64,000 bases of DNA from Pelodera strongyloides (Eukaryota > Nematoda > Chromadorea > Rhabditida > Rhabditidae). Location of the stretch: assembly GCA_036852015.1 (NCBI GenBank), contig JAANDG010000149.1, positions 203,801 to 267,800 on the forward strand, written 5' to 3'. Positions within the stretch are counted from its first letter, which is position 1. Every line of letters starts with the position of its first letter. The notes below the pieces were generated by a model. The model saw only the letters and a program-made list of their open reading frames with translations, did no database searches and was not told where the DNA came from. The position numbers were made by a program, and so were the translations under genes. This document shows positions 13,801 to 26,950 of this stretch, in pieces.

Positions 13801-16800
13801 GAGTTTGAAGTTTGAACGTAAGCGATGCTTTGTGTATTACTTGTAAGCAGGTGAATATATGCAACGTGCGTATATGACAATTGTATTTGTAAACTTCCCA
13901 ATAGGTTCTCGACGTCGATGTAGAACACTCGATGCGCTCTCAAAAGGCCGTTTTTTTTGGATACCGGAAACCGTATATATTTTTGTGGAATTAATAATTT
14001 GTTGACACATTTTATATAAATGTTCATCATATGAAATGATTATAAGAAGCATGGCAAAGGCAACGATTCCCTTGAGGTTCCTTGAGAAAAAAGTAATCAC
14101 TTGCTAGAAATCAATTCACCAGTAAGTTTGAGTGTTTCGCCATAGTAAAGAAAGTGTAGGAATTGTTTCAGGGATAACTAACATCACTGTGTTTTGCAAG
14201 ACGAATGATTACTCCTGTAGTACACACAAACTGCAAACCCTTTCCTTGCGTTGTTTTAATGGCCCAGACGTACGTAAAAGAGCTTGCCCGAAAGTTTTAT
14301 GTAAGAAGCTTACAAGAAAACCGCAGTACGTAGTGGATCTTCTAAATCCTGAAGTCCCTCATTGATTGAACCTCAGATTTGCTTATAAACGCGTTTCTTC
14401 TACCGAAGCAATTGTTGTCTCCTAGAATACTTTGAATTGTTATTTAGACCACTGCGTATTGTTTGACTAGGGTATTCTATGTGGCTTTTTGTCTATCGAA
14501 GAAATTTTGTTTTACTCGTAGTTGCTCCCACAACGTAAGCGTTTTAATTCAAGATTGCTCACAAAGCACCTAGTAACTAGTTGTGCTCCAGTTCGGCTTG
14601 TGTTCGGTTGAAGCTCGAAAGCATCTATCTGTGCGAGCGAAGACAGCGACGCGTAGTGCAAAATCTACGCCATGACACCGCCGCAATCACGCAATTTTTC
14701 CCGGACCATGAATAAAAATGTACGACATTGTCCACTACCGGTCCACAAAACGAGCAGAACATATAACAAATTTTTTTTATTACGACAACAAAGTGTATCG
14801 CACAAGTTTTGTCAATACGTTTATGGTTTATATGAGTATTCGCTAACCAAGGCCCAACGTGTTTCTCGTTGCTATTTTCCCTGCGTTCGATAGTTCCTAG
14901 CAATCAGTTTTCGCTCAACCTTCAGAAAAATACCAAGTAGTTCTCGACAAGCTACATTTTTGCGCCAAATTCTCGCCGTGCAAAACCCGCATGGTCAAAA
15001 ACAAAACAAAAACTCCGAAAAAAGAGCGTCTGTACGGAGATGGCGCGTGCCTCCTCTACATTGTGCGCGTGTGCGCCACAGGTCCGCAATAAGGTGGCCA
15101 ATTACCTTTTGGATGCTGCGCAGCAGGAGCCCGACAAGTGCGCTGCAGGTGCGGCGCGGGAGTATGATTTACACTCACACATCGCGCAACCGAGAAGGGG
15201 CACGCCGCACTATGGCAGACACTCGTTGCGCTTCGTGCAAATTTTTTAAAACTCACAATTCCGGGTTTACGTATTATGTGGTTTTCAGTATAATGTTCCA
15301 AAAATTCTTCCCTGGACACACATGAAGATTGCTACAGTGTTGCACTTCAGACGGTTTGTTGTTAACCGAAAGTTTATAAATTCAATGCCCATACTTGAAC
15401 GTTATACATTTTCCGTACGTACCAATAAATACTATACCATAATTAATAACACACATCCCTTTGTTGTCGCTTGTTGTTCCTTATCATTCGTGTTTTCCTC
15501 ACCAAACCATAGTAAACACACACACTCGATCGATATACTCAATTTTTCTCACGGTTTATGGTTCATGGTAAATTTGCATGGTTTTGATCTTGCTTTTCCT
15601 TTCTCGTAACTTTTTGGCGATCACAAACTATCACTTCTAAGTTTGTGTGGCTTTCACATTTGTTATTTGGTTACCAATATTTCAATCGACTTATCCGAGG
15701 AGTTACTGAGGACTTGCCCCATTCTCTACGTTCTCGTTTTTCCGTTCATTACATGTTTCTACCACTTTTTCCTGATGTTATACAATAAACTCTTCTAATA
15801 ACACTCCGTTCACAGTGGTTAGTCATGGTGTCCACAGTATCTGAAGAATCCAATGAAGTAAAAAGCGGTGAAGTCTCCCCACAGCCTGAAAATTCATTAG
15901 TTTACTGACTTGTAAATTCATTGTATTTGCTCCTCGACCCCTGTTTAGCGTACCTTAGATTCCTTCATAATATACTTTGTTTCCGTCTTGAAGCTTTGAA
16001 TGCTTACTAGTACTATTACTCAGGATTTCAATCCCATTGTTTAACTTACCGCCCACTTTACATACGATAGTCACATTCATATCCAGAAAAATCTGCATAA
16101 TCAGCAAACAATATGCTAAGCGCAATTAGCATACAAAAAATGGAATAAATTACAGTAAACAACAAACTTTAGCATACCAGAATGAAACGAGGGTACAGTA
16201 ACAAATAACAATACCGATCCATAGTACCAGTATAATACCACACCAAAGTAATCGGTATACTTTCAAACCTAATTGCTTGGCTCAAGTTTTAGCTTCGCTA
16301 AACTATATACCGACATACTTCAAAATTCTCAGGACTTCGTTCAAAGAAATACTATCTCACATTTGTATGAATCTATACTAACACCAATTTACACAAAGCA
16401 CAAATATTCATTTTTATTGATTTTCTAGCTATACGTGAATCGATTACAGAAAAAAAACTTGACTAACTGATTCTACGAATTCTGATACAAAATACATAGA
16501 TATATATTCATATTCGAATGAAGGGCCGAAGTTATGTATATGAGGGGGCGGACAATACACTGTTTAGTGAGAGAGTTAAGGGAAACAGAGAAAGGGGGAA
16601 CATATATACGAGAGGTTAACTAAATGAACAAACAGTAGATGCACAAGTTGTTATACCCGCAAGATGCACAAAATGTGAGAACATGATACCCATAACGGAG
16701 CTCTCAATTGTATAAAAAGCGGCCAGGAGGGCGCAGGAAAACAAACAACGAGAGAGAAGGCAGACTGAGGAGAGCAAAGAGAAAACAAACAACCAGAGAG

Positions 16801-16943
16801 AAGGCAGAATGAGGAGAGCAAAGAGAAAAGGCGACAAGGAGAGAGTGTGAGTATTAGTTCAAGCCTCAAAACAAAAACAAATGAATCAATCGCTAATCAT
16901 GATGTTAATCAACACCCTCCGGTTGGATTAGGGTTACCGTATA

Positions 16944-18587
16944 CTAAACCACTTTAGCATCAATTCCATTCACTTCTAGCAGTTGTTTAAGACGACGGTT
17001 CTCATTATTCACGCGAATCAGTTCGTTTAGTATGTAGTCCTTATCTTTCGTGGCGCCCAACACCTCGCGAGTCAGCTGAAAAATGAAAGGAATGAGTAAT
17101 TACAAACTCAGAAACTAAACAAGGTTAGCTAATAACATAAGGGTCAGCTTCCACATTTGTTAGCTTTTTGAGGTTAACAAGACCGAGCATACCGTGGTCA
17201 ATTACTACCCTAACCACTACCACTACTAGTCATCGACAGCACTAAACTATAAACTACACAAATACGTCAGATGTTAGATGTTACCGACAAACATCTGTAG
17301 ACAACAAAGATTCAAATCAGATTACGGTACGCTCATACATTATACATAAGTCACAAACACAAACTGAGCACCAGAAACAAACAGTCAACAAGACAACAAC
17401 AAACGGATCTGATTTCAAGGAAAAATGCAATTCCAGGTGAACTTTGCACAAAAGGGAACTTCAAAGACTACGCAACGCACCTCTTCACGATTCATCTTAG
17501 AGCATCTGTCAATTTGTATTTCCTCGTACACGTCTTCGAATTCCCGATGATCGACACCGTCTAATTCGTCGTCTTCTTCGCTGGTTCCACTAGACGAGGC
17601 GAGCTCTTCCAACAATTGCTCGGAGCCCACGGAAAAAGACCGAACACGCCGTCTTTCTTGGTCCATGTAGGCAGCCTGAAAAGAAAAATAAAGAGTAAAC
17701 ATAACAAAATGTGTTGCCATAATGGAAAATTAGTCAAATGTAAAAAAAAGTACACCGTTTCGGGTATGGCAGCACACTCAGATATACATGCAACTCGTTA
17801 TTCTCACACATTTTAATTTAATAACTCATTCCCTTAAAAAGTACCCTAGTCCTTAAAAAGCCGCAAAAAACATACTTCATCCGCTGCATCCATATCGGCA
17901 CGTTGTTCACGATCGGCCAACAGGAATTGTGTGGTATTGTACGGGGCCATTGGACGTCCTCCCTTCAGTCTGAACAAGGAAATAATTAATATTAAATAAG
18001 AACAAGGCCCAAAATGTAAACAATAAACACAGCGTATATACAAAGTAGCGGAAATTGACCACGGATAGATATATGGACAGCTCGCGGTACCGCTCAGATA
18101 TTGTTTTTGTTGTTGTTTTGTTTTTAGACACGACAAGAGAGCTTTTGCGAGGGAAAGAGGAGCACAATGGCAAACCCGTACCGTAATCAAAAAACGGTAT
18201 AGTGAATGAAGTCCGTGGTAGCATGTGTGTCCATAGGACGTGTTTGGCTGAAGGTAAACACAGCTACACTCATTGGCGCAAAATATTAGACAGCTTTTGT
18301 TTGTTAAACTAGAAAAATTATCTAAAAACAGCGATAATTGCTTACCAGACTACAAACTACAAAGAGACTAAACTATAAACTAACCTTGCAGAACGACGCC
18401 TGTTCGACATTTCCGGCGATTCATTGGAAGGTCCAACAATGGGATCCAAATCCATATAAGGCTTGAAGCGCTTCTGACCACCTCGACGACGACGTACACG
18501 TTTCTTGGAACCGTGATCCGCCTCGCCTTCGGAAGCAGGACGCTCGCGTTCACGAACTACAACCTCTGTGCCCTTGGATGACGACAT
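16944..18587 (-). CDS. HEXIM: HEXIM-like inhibitor of P-TEFb
   Basis: HEXIM proteins bind 7SK-type RNA and inhibit the CDK9/cyclin T kinase (P-TEFb), holding back transcription elongation. There are four exons, 18587-18385, 17969-17876, 17675-17481 and 17075-16944 (stop TAG), all in phase, giving a complete 207-residue protein. Residues about 28-43 form the Arg/Lys-rich RNA-binding motif (KKRVRRRRGGQKRFKPY). Residues 75-84 are MAPYNTTQFL, the HEXIM hallmark (PYNT) that contacts P-TEFb. An acidic stretch with SEEDDELDGVDHREFEDVYE follows at roughly 125-155, then a heptad-like C-terminal helix (YILNELIRVNNENRRLKQLL) matching the cyclin-T-binding coiled coil. Human HEXIM1 is about 359 residues, so the long N-terminal region is missing here. 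A cis acceptor-like CCCACAG lies 11 nt before the ATG, consistent with spliced-leader trans-splicing. The call rests on four motifs in the right order. Confidence 0.9.
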
Positions 18588-18598
18588 ACAGGGGTAGG

Positions 18599-18601
18599 CT
18601 G
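18599..18601 (-). other. Probable spliced-leader acceptor of HEXIM
   Basis: The minus strand reads CATCCCACAG followed by 11 nt and then the HEXIM ATG. No upstream coding exon in phase was seen, so this AG is better explained as a trans-splice site than as a cis acceptor. This is an inference from position alone. Confidence 0.4.
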
Positions 18602-18772
18602 TGGGATGTATAACACAATTAGTTACAGTATAGAAGTACAGATTGACGGGGATTCAACGCCTTCCGTCTAACCTCGGTGCTTACCGTAGTTCAAAATATC
18701 TGAACACACCCTCTGAGCGTGCAACTCCACACACGCACAATGCAGACTGGTCAAGAGACGGCCCGGCGAGCG

Positions 18773-18780
18773 CTTTTATA
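18773..18780 (-). promoter_or_regulatory. TATA-like box upstream of HEXIM
   Basis: On the minus strand TATAAAAG sits about 185 nt upstream of the HEXIM start codon, inside a GC-rich stretch (18765-18835). A start site about 30 nt downstream would leave an outron of roughly 115-145 nt before the probable trans-splice acceptor near 18599. The position is suggestive, but no initiator is recognisable. Confidence 0.4.
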
Positions 18781-20186
18781 CCCATGCAAACCGCAACGCG
18801 GCGCGGCAATTCTGGGTTGCGTCGCGGAGTGATTACTAACGCACAGAGAGTATTGGTTTTCGAAAGTCACAATGTATGCAGGTTTATTGGATGTTATTTA
18901 CAAACATATTTACAAGTAATTAAAAAAGTTATTATTAAAAAATATTCCTTACTCAATGGAGAAACCGCCAACATAGTTGTAGAAATTTTACTTGAAGAAA
19001 TTAGAGGTAAAATGGGCGATTATTGAATAGAGAACTGTGAAATGAGACAAATCTAAGTGTATTCTGCATGAATATAGTATTCGGTCTTGTTTAATAGTAG
19101 TAATTTGTAGTCTTATAATTCTTGGATATATACTAAATAATTATTTTTTAAACCATAAGGTGAGTCATAAAAGTCAATGAAGGAAGGAACCGGGGCAAAC
19201 TATTATTCTAGCACAACAAAAAACTCATAAATATTTCAGGAGTACCATAGTAACATTTGGTGAAGCTTCGTGGTATTTATAAAAGCGGTCTTTAGCGGTA
19301 AATAGTAAATAGTGGACTTCTACGCGGTACGTTACAAAGTACGACGCGCAAATTTCGAAGACTGCGGCGTTTTCGCTGTGTTTCTTCAGAAGCCTAAAGG
19401 AGGTGCAATCACCCCAAATTTGGCATTTCTCCGAATATACATGAAGTAATCCCTATAGATGAAGCACTGAAAATTCTCCATTAAACTTTACGTCAATTCT
19501 AAGGAGTTAGCAGTTAGCTAACTCAGTTAGTTAGCTTTTTTTATTGATTTTTTTATTTGGGTAATGATTGATTTTGATGAGCTCTTCTGGTTTTACAACT
19601 AGAGGACAGATGCCTTATTAATGAAACTGAGGGATTTATGTGTTTTGAGGCTGAGGCTGTGTGCGGTGCTTAGCTGCTGCGCGAGGACGTAGCCGCTCGC
19701 ACCCGCATTTTATGTTCCGACATTCCGACCAATAAAGGACAACTAGAAAATGTTTGGTAACTTATCACATGAGCTTTGTGAAATGCTGTCTCATGGAGCC
19801 AGTCGATTAGTATTATTACTTTTTTTGTACCTGCGCATTGCTGAAGGTCAAAATAAAATGGTACTAATCCGGCAACAAACTGTGGCGGCGTTATCAGTAA
19901 TTTCTAACTACATATCTATATTATTCGATTGACGTCTATGTACAAGACTTGCGTAATGAAGAAATACAGTGTGTAATTACAGCATTTCTATAAACCATTA
20001 TTTTATTACTAAAGTAACTCAAGTTTGTTTGCGGTTGTACGGGGTCACTCATATTGTAAAAAATGTTTACTAAACTAAACGCGACAGTGAGTTGTCGCGT
20101 TATATGTTTAGAGTCAAATGATGGCGAAACATTCGGGTGTTTTATATTTTTAAATACAATATCGGGAGACGATAAGACCAAGATAA

Positions 20187-20263
20187 CTCTGAGTTAACTA
20201 TCCAGTGGCAGCGCGTTCGTCTCTAACGCAATCGACCCGAGTTCGATTCCGGGCCGTGGCAAC
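20187..20263 (+). tRNA. tRNA-like sequence (probably pseudo)
   Basis: It has an A-box-like CCAGTGGCAGCGCG, a GCGTT/AACGC anticodon stem and a B-box GAGTTCGATTCC, with GGGCCGTGGC at the 3' side. The anticodon loop lacks the usual T at position 33 and the T stem has mismatches, so it is probably not functional. It is intergenic. Confidence 0.4.
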
Positions 20264-20394
20264 TTTGAAACCACCACCCGGCGAGGGAATCATACATAGG
20301 TGATCTCTCCAGGCCTAGCCCGTAGGTAGACGTCGAGCAATTTGTCATCTGGAACTCGTCACCTACTGCTCAGGACCCCTGCGGAACATGTCAT

Positions 20395-20545
20395 ACGCAA
20401 ACCAAACTTTGAATTTGAACCATATTCAAGTGCGGAGGTTCTCCGTAAAATACGCACTTGCATAAAATACGCAAACCAAACTTTGAATTTGAACCATATT
20501 CAAGTGCGGAGGTTCTCCGTAAAATACGCACTCCGTAAAATGGTA
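20395..20545 (+). repeat. 74-bp direct duplication
   Basis: ACGCAAACCAAACTTTGAAT through GGTTCTCCGTAAAATACGC occurs at 20395 and again at 20469, almost unchanged, followed by a partial third unit. Confidence 0.75.
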
Positions 20546-21506
20546 AAATACGCACTTGCGTATTTTCTTTTCGGCTGCCCCGGAGACAAATAACTATTTT
20601 TTTTCAATTAGAGCTGAAAATCATTACATCCGAATATCACATTTACTTTGTGGTTGCGCTGCATCAGGCGATGTTCCTCACGAGGCGTACAGTGCGCCTC
20701 CCCATCATATCATCGTATGTGCGAGCGTGAGCATGAGAACAAAATATGAGTGTTGCGACCTATTTTGAGGTAGCGCGGTGCATGCTGATAGCTACTGCCT
20801 TATACAAAAAAATCTCCCAATACTAAATAAAGAAACATAAAACAATATGTGTGGGCGGGGCATACCTTCCACCAGTTTCTTGCTAATTTGTAGGTGTTTT
20901 GGTAGTGTGCACCACCTCGCGAAAATTTGCCCAGTAGGCGCCATGAAAAAGAGCTCTCAAATGTGTGGTAATCCACAATGTGAGCCGTAGGTGCGCCAGA
21001 AGTGTGCGATATGTGCGCGAGCAGAATTTTCCCTTTTCTCATGTATGGACAATCCATGGGCCTAATAGGCTGCAACAAACAGTCTACTCTTACTCTAAAA
21101 GTTACGACAAGTCCAACTAGCAATTGCTCTACTAGAGGATAGAAATGGAGGAGTTTTTTTAATAGCACTTGGATGCTAAGACAACACTTGTATTACCATC
21201 CTTAACTTATAACATGAAATGTTTGCACCAAAGTCAATCGATAGTCGTCAACCTTTACACCGTTAGCCGTCATTCGCATTCATCAACTTTCAATTTTGAC
21301 TACTAAAGAATAAGCCTGACAATGAGTTATTTCATAAGTCATACGCTCCGAGTTGCACATAGAGATAACAGAACCCTCCGAAGCGTCAAGTTCTTTCTGG
21401 TTCGTGCAGGTATACACATGACGTCAGTGCTACTCTCATTAGTCATGTCATATGGTCATATGAATGTTCTATGGTACGTACCCTAAGAGGCGCTCCCTTT
21501 CTTCCT

Positions 21507-21507
21507 T

Positions 21508-21589
<82 letters not shown>
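21507..21589 (+). repeat. CT microsatellite
   Basis: About 80 bp of nearly pure (CT)n, intergenic. Confidence 0.9.
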
Positions 21590-21591
<2 letters not shown>

Positions 21592-22524
21592 GTTGTTGAT
21601 TTGGCAGGCACACTATTCCCTAGATCACACTCGAGCATCGCCGCGTACACACGCGGTGGGGTATATGGGGTGGTGAGCGTTCTTTGATCACCAAGGCAAT
21701 CGATCCGAGAACAGCTGAGAAGGAAGAATAAAAACCCATTTTCTATATTATGCCTTCAATAACTACCGTAATCCAGAATGTGCTTGGAAGTGTAGTCGAA
21801 GTTGGCACTGTGCCATCAGTTGGTTTGGAAATTATGATTATGGAATCTAAAATCCAAATACTTTCGGTCTTCTCCAATTCGTGGAGTTTGATATTTGCAT
21901 AGAGAAGTTGCTACCAGTCACGTTAGCGGTCATACAGTAGGCTAGTTGCCCGGCGACGGAGTTACGCTGGACTTTAGTTTAGGGTACCCTTGGTGTACGA
22001 CAACTCGTTGTGTTTTGTGTTTGACTCGCTGCGGTTTTCGGCGTTGTTAGAGCTGGCGTGTATAATGTGTGGAACTTCACATATTTTTATAGCGAGCCTG
22101 ACCCTTTAACGTTATCATGCAGAAGCGATTGGTACTTTAGCAGTGTTAATTTTCAATACCCTTCATGACGTCATTTCTTCTCATACCCATTGACATACAG
22201 CTGGTGGTAGGGACGCAGGGAGCTTTTCCTCTGTCTCTGACTCTCTAAGTTTTCTGTTCTGGGTTGCAAAAGGGTTCCCCCACCCCGGGGAAAAGGTCCT
22301 GGTGGTGAAATATCACATAGTTGACGGAGGGCGCACGACAGACATCGAGGTTCTGTAGAGCGAAATATCACTGGATTATTGGAGAGGGAAAGAGTTCCAG
22401 AAGAGAAATATCACATTGTTTATGGAGGGCACACGACGGACATGCAGATTCTAGGCATTACATTCAGCTGTAGAGATAATTGACTCGAAGCGTCTTCGCG
22501 TTGCGGCCGTTGTGGAGGTGGAGT

Positions 22525-22790
22525 CCGAAAAGGAAGAGGAGAGGGAGAGGGAGAGAGGAGAGAGATGGGAAAGAGGGAGAGAGAGAGGCAAGAGAGAGGG
22601 GAGAGAGGTAGAGAGCTAGAGAGAGAATGGAGAGAAGAAAAGGAAAGAGGAGAGGTGGGAGAAGCTGAAGTCGAAGTAGAAAACTATTCGTAAGAGTTAG
22701 AGAGGGTCGGTAGCAAGAGGAAGATATAACGAGAGAGTGGGAGAGGGAGCCTTACACGTAGGAGTAGCAGAGAGAAAGAGAGAAATCTAT
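22525..22790 (+). repeat. GA-rich low-complexity tract
   Basis: Imperfect GAGAGG/GAGAGA repeats without coding potential. Confidence 0.8.
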
Positions 22791-24801
22791 ATGTAGAAGG
22801 TAGGCGAGTGACAATGCCGTACAACAATAACAAACGGTGCCTTGGAAATACACACAGCTCGGTTCAAGCAAGGCAAAACGGCGCGCTCCTGCAGAACAGT
22901 TTTGCAGCTATGCTAGGAGTGTAGATAAACAGGTTTCTCGAGTGACTGCCTGCTTTTAACCTTCAAAATTGCAAAACAATGTTTTTCTGCTGAAGTACCG
23001 GGTGTAAAAAGCTGTTTGCTTCTTGAAACACTGCCTTTGCCAACTCTGCTACGACAACGGTGAAAATCTGGGTGATGCGTGGCGAATACCTGGCGAGCGT
23101 CTGGCGAAGGCTGATCGAGGCGTGCGGCGGAATTTTGGTGCTCATGCTCATGCACTATCAAAGTTTCCCGTTGCATAGTTAACATGCAAATTTCTTGACG
23201 GAACCCAGGCGCACATTCCCAAAAATGGTGCCTATGCCTTTCAGAAGATAACGTCACAACCCAGAAATGGTACCCAATCTTCAAATACCCCAATTCCTGC
23301 AGTTCTACCCCTTGAAACCCTGCTATGAACACCCGTCTCTAGATGTTCTGCTTCCCTTGTATCCCCGCTCTCTCCACAAGTTCCGTGCACCCTCGCATCG
23401 ACTCTGTCGTCAGGCACTCTCGAATAGGCCATCACATGACAACCAGGCATGCCCGCCTTATTTTTGTTAACAATTTTTTTCGTAAAACCGGAAAGAGAAT
23501 GTTCTAAATAGTGTGCTAAATATAGAGAGCACCCGACATCTGACTAGGACATATCAGAATTGGCAAGTAGCCAGCAGCTGACCGTACCCCTTAGTAGTAC
23601 ACAGTCACGTGGTGGTCTCACGAGGAAAAAGGGTTACGATCTCTCCATGCGAAGGTCGTTTACAAAACTGGAATATTTTGTGTGTCTTACATATTGTGAA
23701 AATCGAAATTTAACATAACCTGGTTGAAAGGAACATTATGATCATGCTCGTTTTCTAGTGGTTCTCTAGAGTAAGAAGTGAGGTTGTTTGTGGACTACTG
23801 TGGAGAAAAAATCTATCTTCAAAGGCAGAAGCCATTGCTGGTAATTCTTAATTCTTTGTTGCTTGTTTGGTGTTTGCAACGCGAAACTCTGTTTGTATAC
23901 GGAACTGAAAACAGTGATGATTGTCGTGAAGGGAGGCCATCTCTAATTTGATGTCCGTACGAGCGCCCCGTAAGTTCCTTCGCGCTGATCTGGCTAACTT
24001 CTAGCACCACCTCGCCGGATTCTTTAGAATAGTAATCCGCATATTGCTGACATCTGAGGTAGAGGAGCTGAAGATATTTATCATATCTTTATGCATTACT
24101 TTCTAAACTTCTTTTCACATGCAAAGAAGGAAAGTAATCTTCTTCGAAAATCTCGCATACTTATCTTTATCTCCTACTTTTCAACGAAGAATTCTTCTTA
24201 TCAGCACCTATCACTATTCCCTGATTGACTGATTAAAGAAAAAAGTTAAAGCAGTACTGGTGACCTAAAATCACTGGATTTGTTAAACATATTTTGTAAA
24301 TAGGAATAACACCACAAGTTTGTTCACGCGTAGGAAGAGCGTGCTGCACAACCGCAGAAGCGCAATAGTTTGAAAATAGTGTAAAGGTTAAAAGCAGAAA
24401 CACCGAATGGTGTGGTGGTGGTGAACTTTTACCATTTCTTAGCGATAGTTTTTCAGTGAATGTACCATATAGATTTGGAATCACTACCGGGTTCGCAGCT
24501 GCTAGATTCCATACATATATAGTTATACTGATAATCACTTACGCTGTGACGGGCTCAGCCATTAGAGGACTTACGCCTTTGAATTTTAATTCATCATTAT
24601 TTAAGCTCGTGTTAACTTGAGCTTTCAATGGCGTTTTTGTTAATTTTGTCCGTTTTTGTGAATTTTGCGCTTCGCAAAGTGCTGCATTATCTACACAAAA
24701 GGCTGTGTGACCTACTCCACAGAACGACCAATTTGTTTTGCAGTCTCGCAGTCTTTCAGCACCAGGGTTCTTTGCTTACCATATCCTCTTACAAGCACAC
24801 A

Positions 24802-25330
24802 TTCTCTCTCTCTCTCTCTCTATTCTCTCTCTCTCTCTCTCTCTCTTTTTCTCTCTCTTTCGCTCTCCAACTTTTCGAGGCTGTGTTCCGTATGCCGTAG
24901 GCTCAGTGAACCCACATTCATCTGCAGTCGATCGTTGCAGAAGTGAAGCAGTTTACTGTAAGTACCTAAATCACTAGTCAACTAAGAGAATGAGGATGAT
25001 TTTTAGGCTGTAGGCTTTAGGCCTAGCCGTGGGTTTTAGACTTACTCTTCGACCTTGGCGTAAGTTTAGGCGTCGGCTTACGACTCGTCTTCTCAGTACG
25101 TGGCCGCCATATATTTGGGTTTGTGATACTGTTGTGCCCAAATAAATTTTGTGTTGAAAATTTCGCCCACACATTTTTCTTTCAATAACCAACTATGTGA
25201 AAGTAGGACATGAAAATCCAATACAATAACTACTCCACGGCATTTCATATGACCATTTTGAGCGCGCGTTTTACTATTAATTCTCCCCTCCCTCTCTATA
25301 TCCTCTCTCTCATTTCTCTCTCTTTCTCTT

Positions 25331-25379
<49 letters not shown>

Positions 25380-25575
25380 TCTACGTAAACTTCTCTATTC
25401 TGCTCGATAGTTTCCGTGTATGAAGTATGCAGTATGCTTTCCTCTTTTGCATTTCATATTTGCTGCAGGTACTTTCTGATTCTTCCTTCTTTCTTCTCTC
25501 TGACCCTCTATCCTTCTCTCTCTCCGTCTCTCTCTCTCTCCCTTTCTCTCTCTCCCCCTTTTTCTGTCTCTCCCT
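24802..25575 (+). repeat. Group of CT microsatellites
   Basis: CT runs at 24802-24868, 25286-25378 and 25478-25575, separated by unique sequence. Confidence 0.8.
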
Positions 25576-25854
25576 TTCCCGCATCAGTGGAGCGTCCGTG
25601 ACGCTTCGACATCGCCATGCTGTTCTTCTATGCGAAAGAAGTCTCTTTCTGGTAAGTGGACAGGGCAATAATGTGGGATGAGAGACTATGCTGAAACGGA
25701 GAAGCGAGACTGGAGTCGGGTGTGAGAGACTACGGTAATGTGGAGACGCTAGAGAAGCGAGAGAATAAATTAGCAGGAGACGCTCAGCGCTATAGATAAA
25801 ATATTGGGAAACACATACGGTGGAAGAGAGCACTTATAGTTAGTGAGAGAGGAA

Positions 25855-26340
25855 GAGAGAGAGAGACGGGAGATAGAGAAAGCATAATATGACAGAGAGT
25901 GTTTGAGATCTTGGAGACGGTGACAAGCAGTCGACGAGAGACCATACTTATCGAGAGAGGAAAAGACATAAGATTTTACAGAGAGTGTGTAAGCAACGAG
26001 AAACGCGGAGAAGCGTGCAAAATGCTGAAGCTTTACATATACAAGAGCTAAGCAGAGGTGCAGAGATCGACGATTGGTATGGGGATTCAACAAGACGCAG
26101 GAGGATAGATAGGGTGAGATAGCCAATAGATCAGAAGAGAGACTAGTCAGCGTGAGACCATCTGATTGGGGATGGCAGGAACGGAGATGAATGCGTTGAA
26201 TCAGATATAAAATGCAGAAGAAAGGGACAAGGAGAGATAGAAAGAGGGAGAGAGAGGGAGAGAGGAGAGAGAGAGAGAGAGATCAGAAGATAGAGGAAGA
26301 GAGGGAGGGCGAGAGAGGGTGGAGAGCGAAGACAGGGAAG
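25855..26340 (+). repeat. GA-rich low-complexity tract
   Basis: Imperfect GAGA tracts, densest at 26235-26340. Confidence 0.8.
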
Positions 26341-26884
26341 CAAGACTTCTATTCGAAACTGCTAACCATAAGACAGAGGTCCGGAAACTGAAAATATACA
26401 CGTGCTAAGTCGAGGGCGAGAGTGCAGAGAAGAAAAGAAAAGAGGCTAGATAACAGACTGTTAGAGTCCAATGAAAGATATCTCTAAGATGTTGTTTCAA
26501 AAGAAACTGAGCGAGCTTAGAAAATGAGATAGCGTGGATATAGTCATAGTGGAGATGGCCAGAGATAGGGAAAGAAAGAACAGTGAAAGAAAGTGAGAGA
26601 GCGGTGATAAAAAGAAAGCGAGATAGTAGAAGAGCTCAAGATTGCGATTCTTCTGGCACGGTTCCAAGATCTACGCAAGAATTAAACAACGAGTGGCGAA
26701 CAAATGGCAAATATGTTGCGAAACTAGAGCAGAAAGAAGAAATTACCAGCTGTTTCTATTTTTTTTTTTGAGATTGAAAGTAAAACGTAGCTCTGCTAAA
26801 TCCAAGTAAGTAATGAATTACGAAGTAATGTTGAAAGTGCAGTGTAGAAATGAACGAAATAGTAAGCAAAGACCATACGAATAT

Positions 26885-26950
26885 GGACCCCGTTTCGACC
26901 CTATCGCATACGAGGTTTTTACCCGGGTTGGGTCTCATCAGTGCGATGAC
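26885..26950 (-). ncRNA. Hammerhead-ribozyme-like motif beside the retroelement
   Basis: The minus strand carries CTGATGA (26941-26935), then GACCC (26934-26930), a 28-nt loop, GGGTC (26901-26897), GAAAC (26896-26892), a three-base loop and GTC (26888-26886). This is the order of hammerhead conserved boxes, with a 5-bp stem II and the very short stem III reported for Penelope-like elements. Its place 3' of the retrotransposon on the same strand supports the reading. Against it, the bases flanking CTGATGA and the cut site do not obviously pair as stem I. Instead ATCGCA just upstream can pair with TGCGAT inside loop II. Activity is uncertain. Confidence 0.4.

Larger units (their letters stand above)
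9733..16400. other. hlh-11 upstream region and HEXIM 3' side, no gene seen
   Basis: It contains local duplications (10.6 kb), a GC- and CT-richer stretch at 11360-12060 that could hold hlh-11 promoter or 5' exons, the 12.4 kb repeats and the 13.4 kb foldback. The GC-rich piece at 15040-15250 is open on the plus strand but shows no splice or family support. AATCAATAAAAAT on the minus strand near 16410-16425 could be the HEXIM poly(A) signal. Confidence 0.5.
18800..26880. other. Repeat-rich interval, no gene recognised
   Basis: It holds the tRNA-like sequence at 20.2 kb, the 74-bp duplication, GTGCGCC-type repeats at 20.84-21.03 kb and long GA/CT tracts. A 139-codon minus-strand ORF (23332-22913) has no recognisable domain. 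Confidence 0.5.

Noticed and set aside
15040..15249. GC-rich plus-strand ORF (MARASSTLCACAPQ)
   Set aside because: The GC-rich words match the dispersed GTGCGCC repeat composition. There is no gene support.
18643..19026. 127-codon plus-strand ORF divergent from HEXIM
   Set aside because: It covers the HEXIM promoter region and AT-rich sequence, with no domain or splice evidence.
22913..23332. 139-codon minus-strand ORF
   Set aside because: It has no recognisable domain, no nematode splice context and uneven codon use. It is kept only as an open question.
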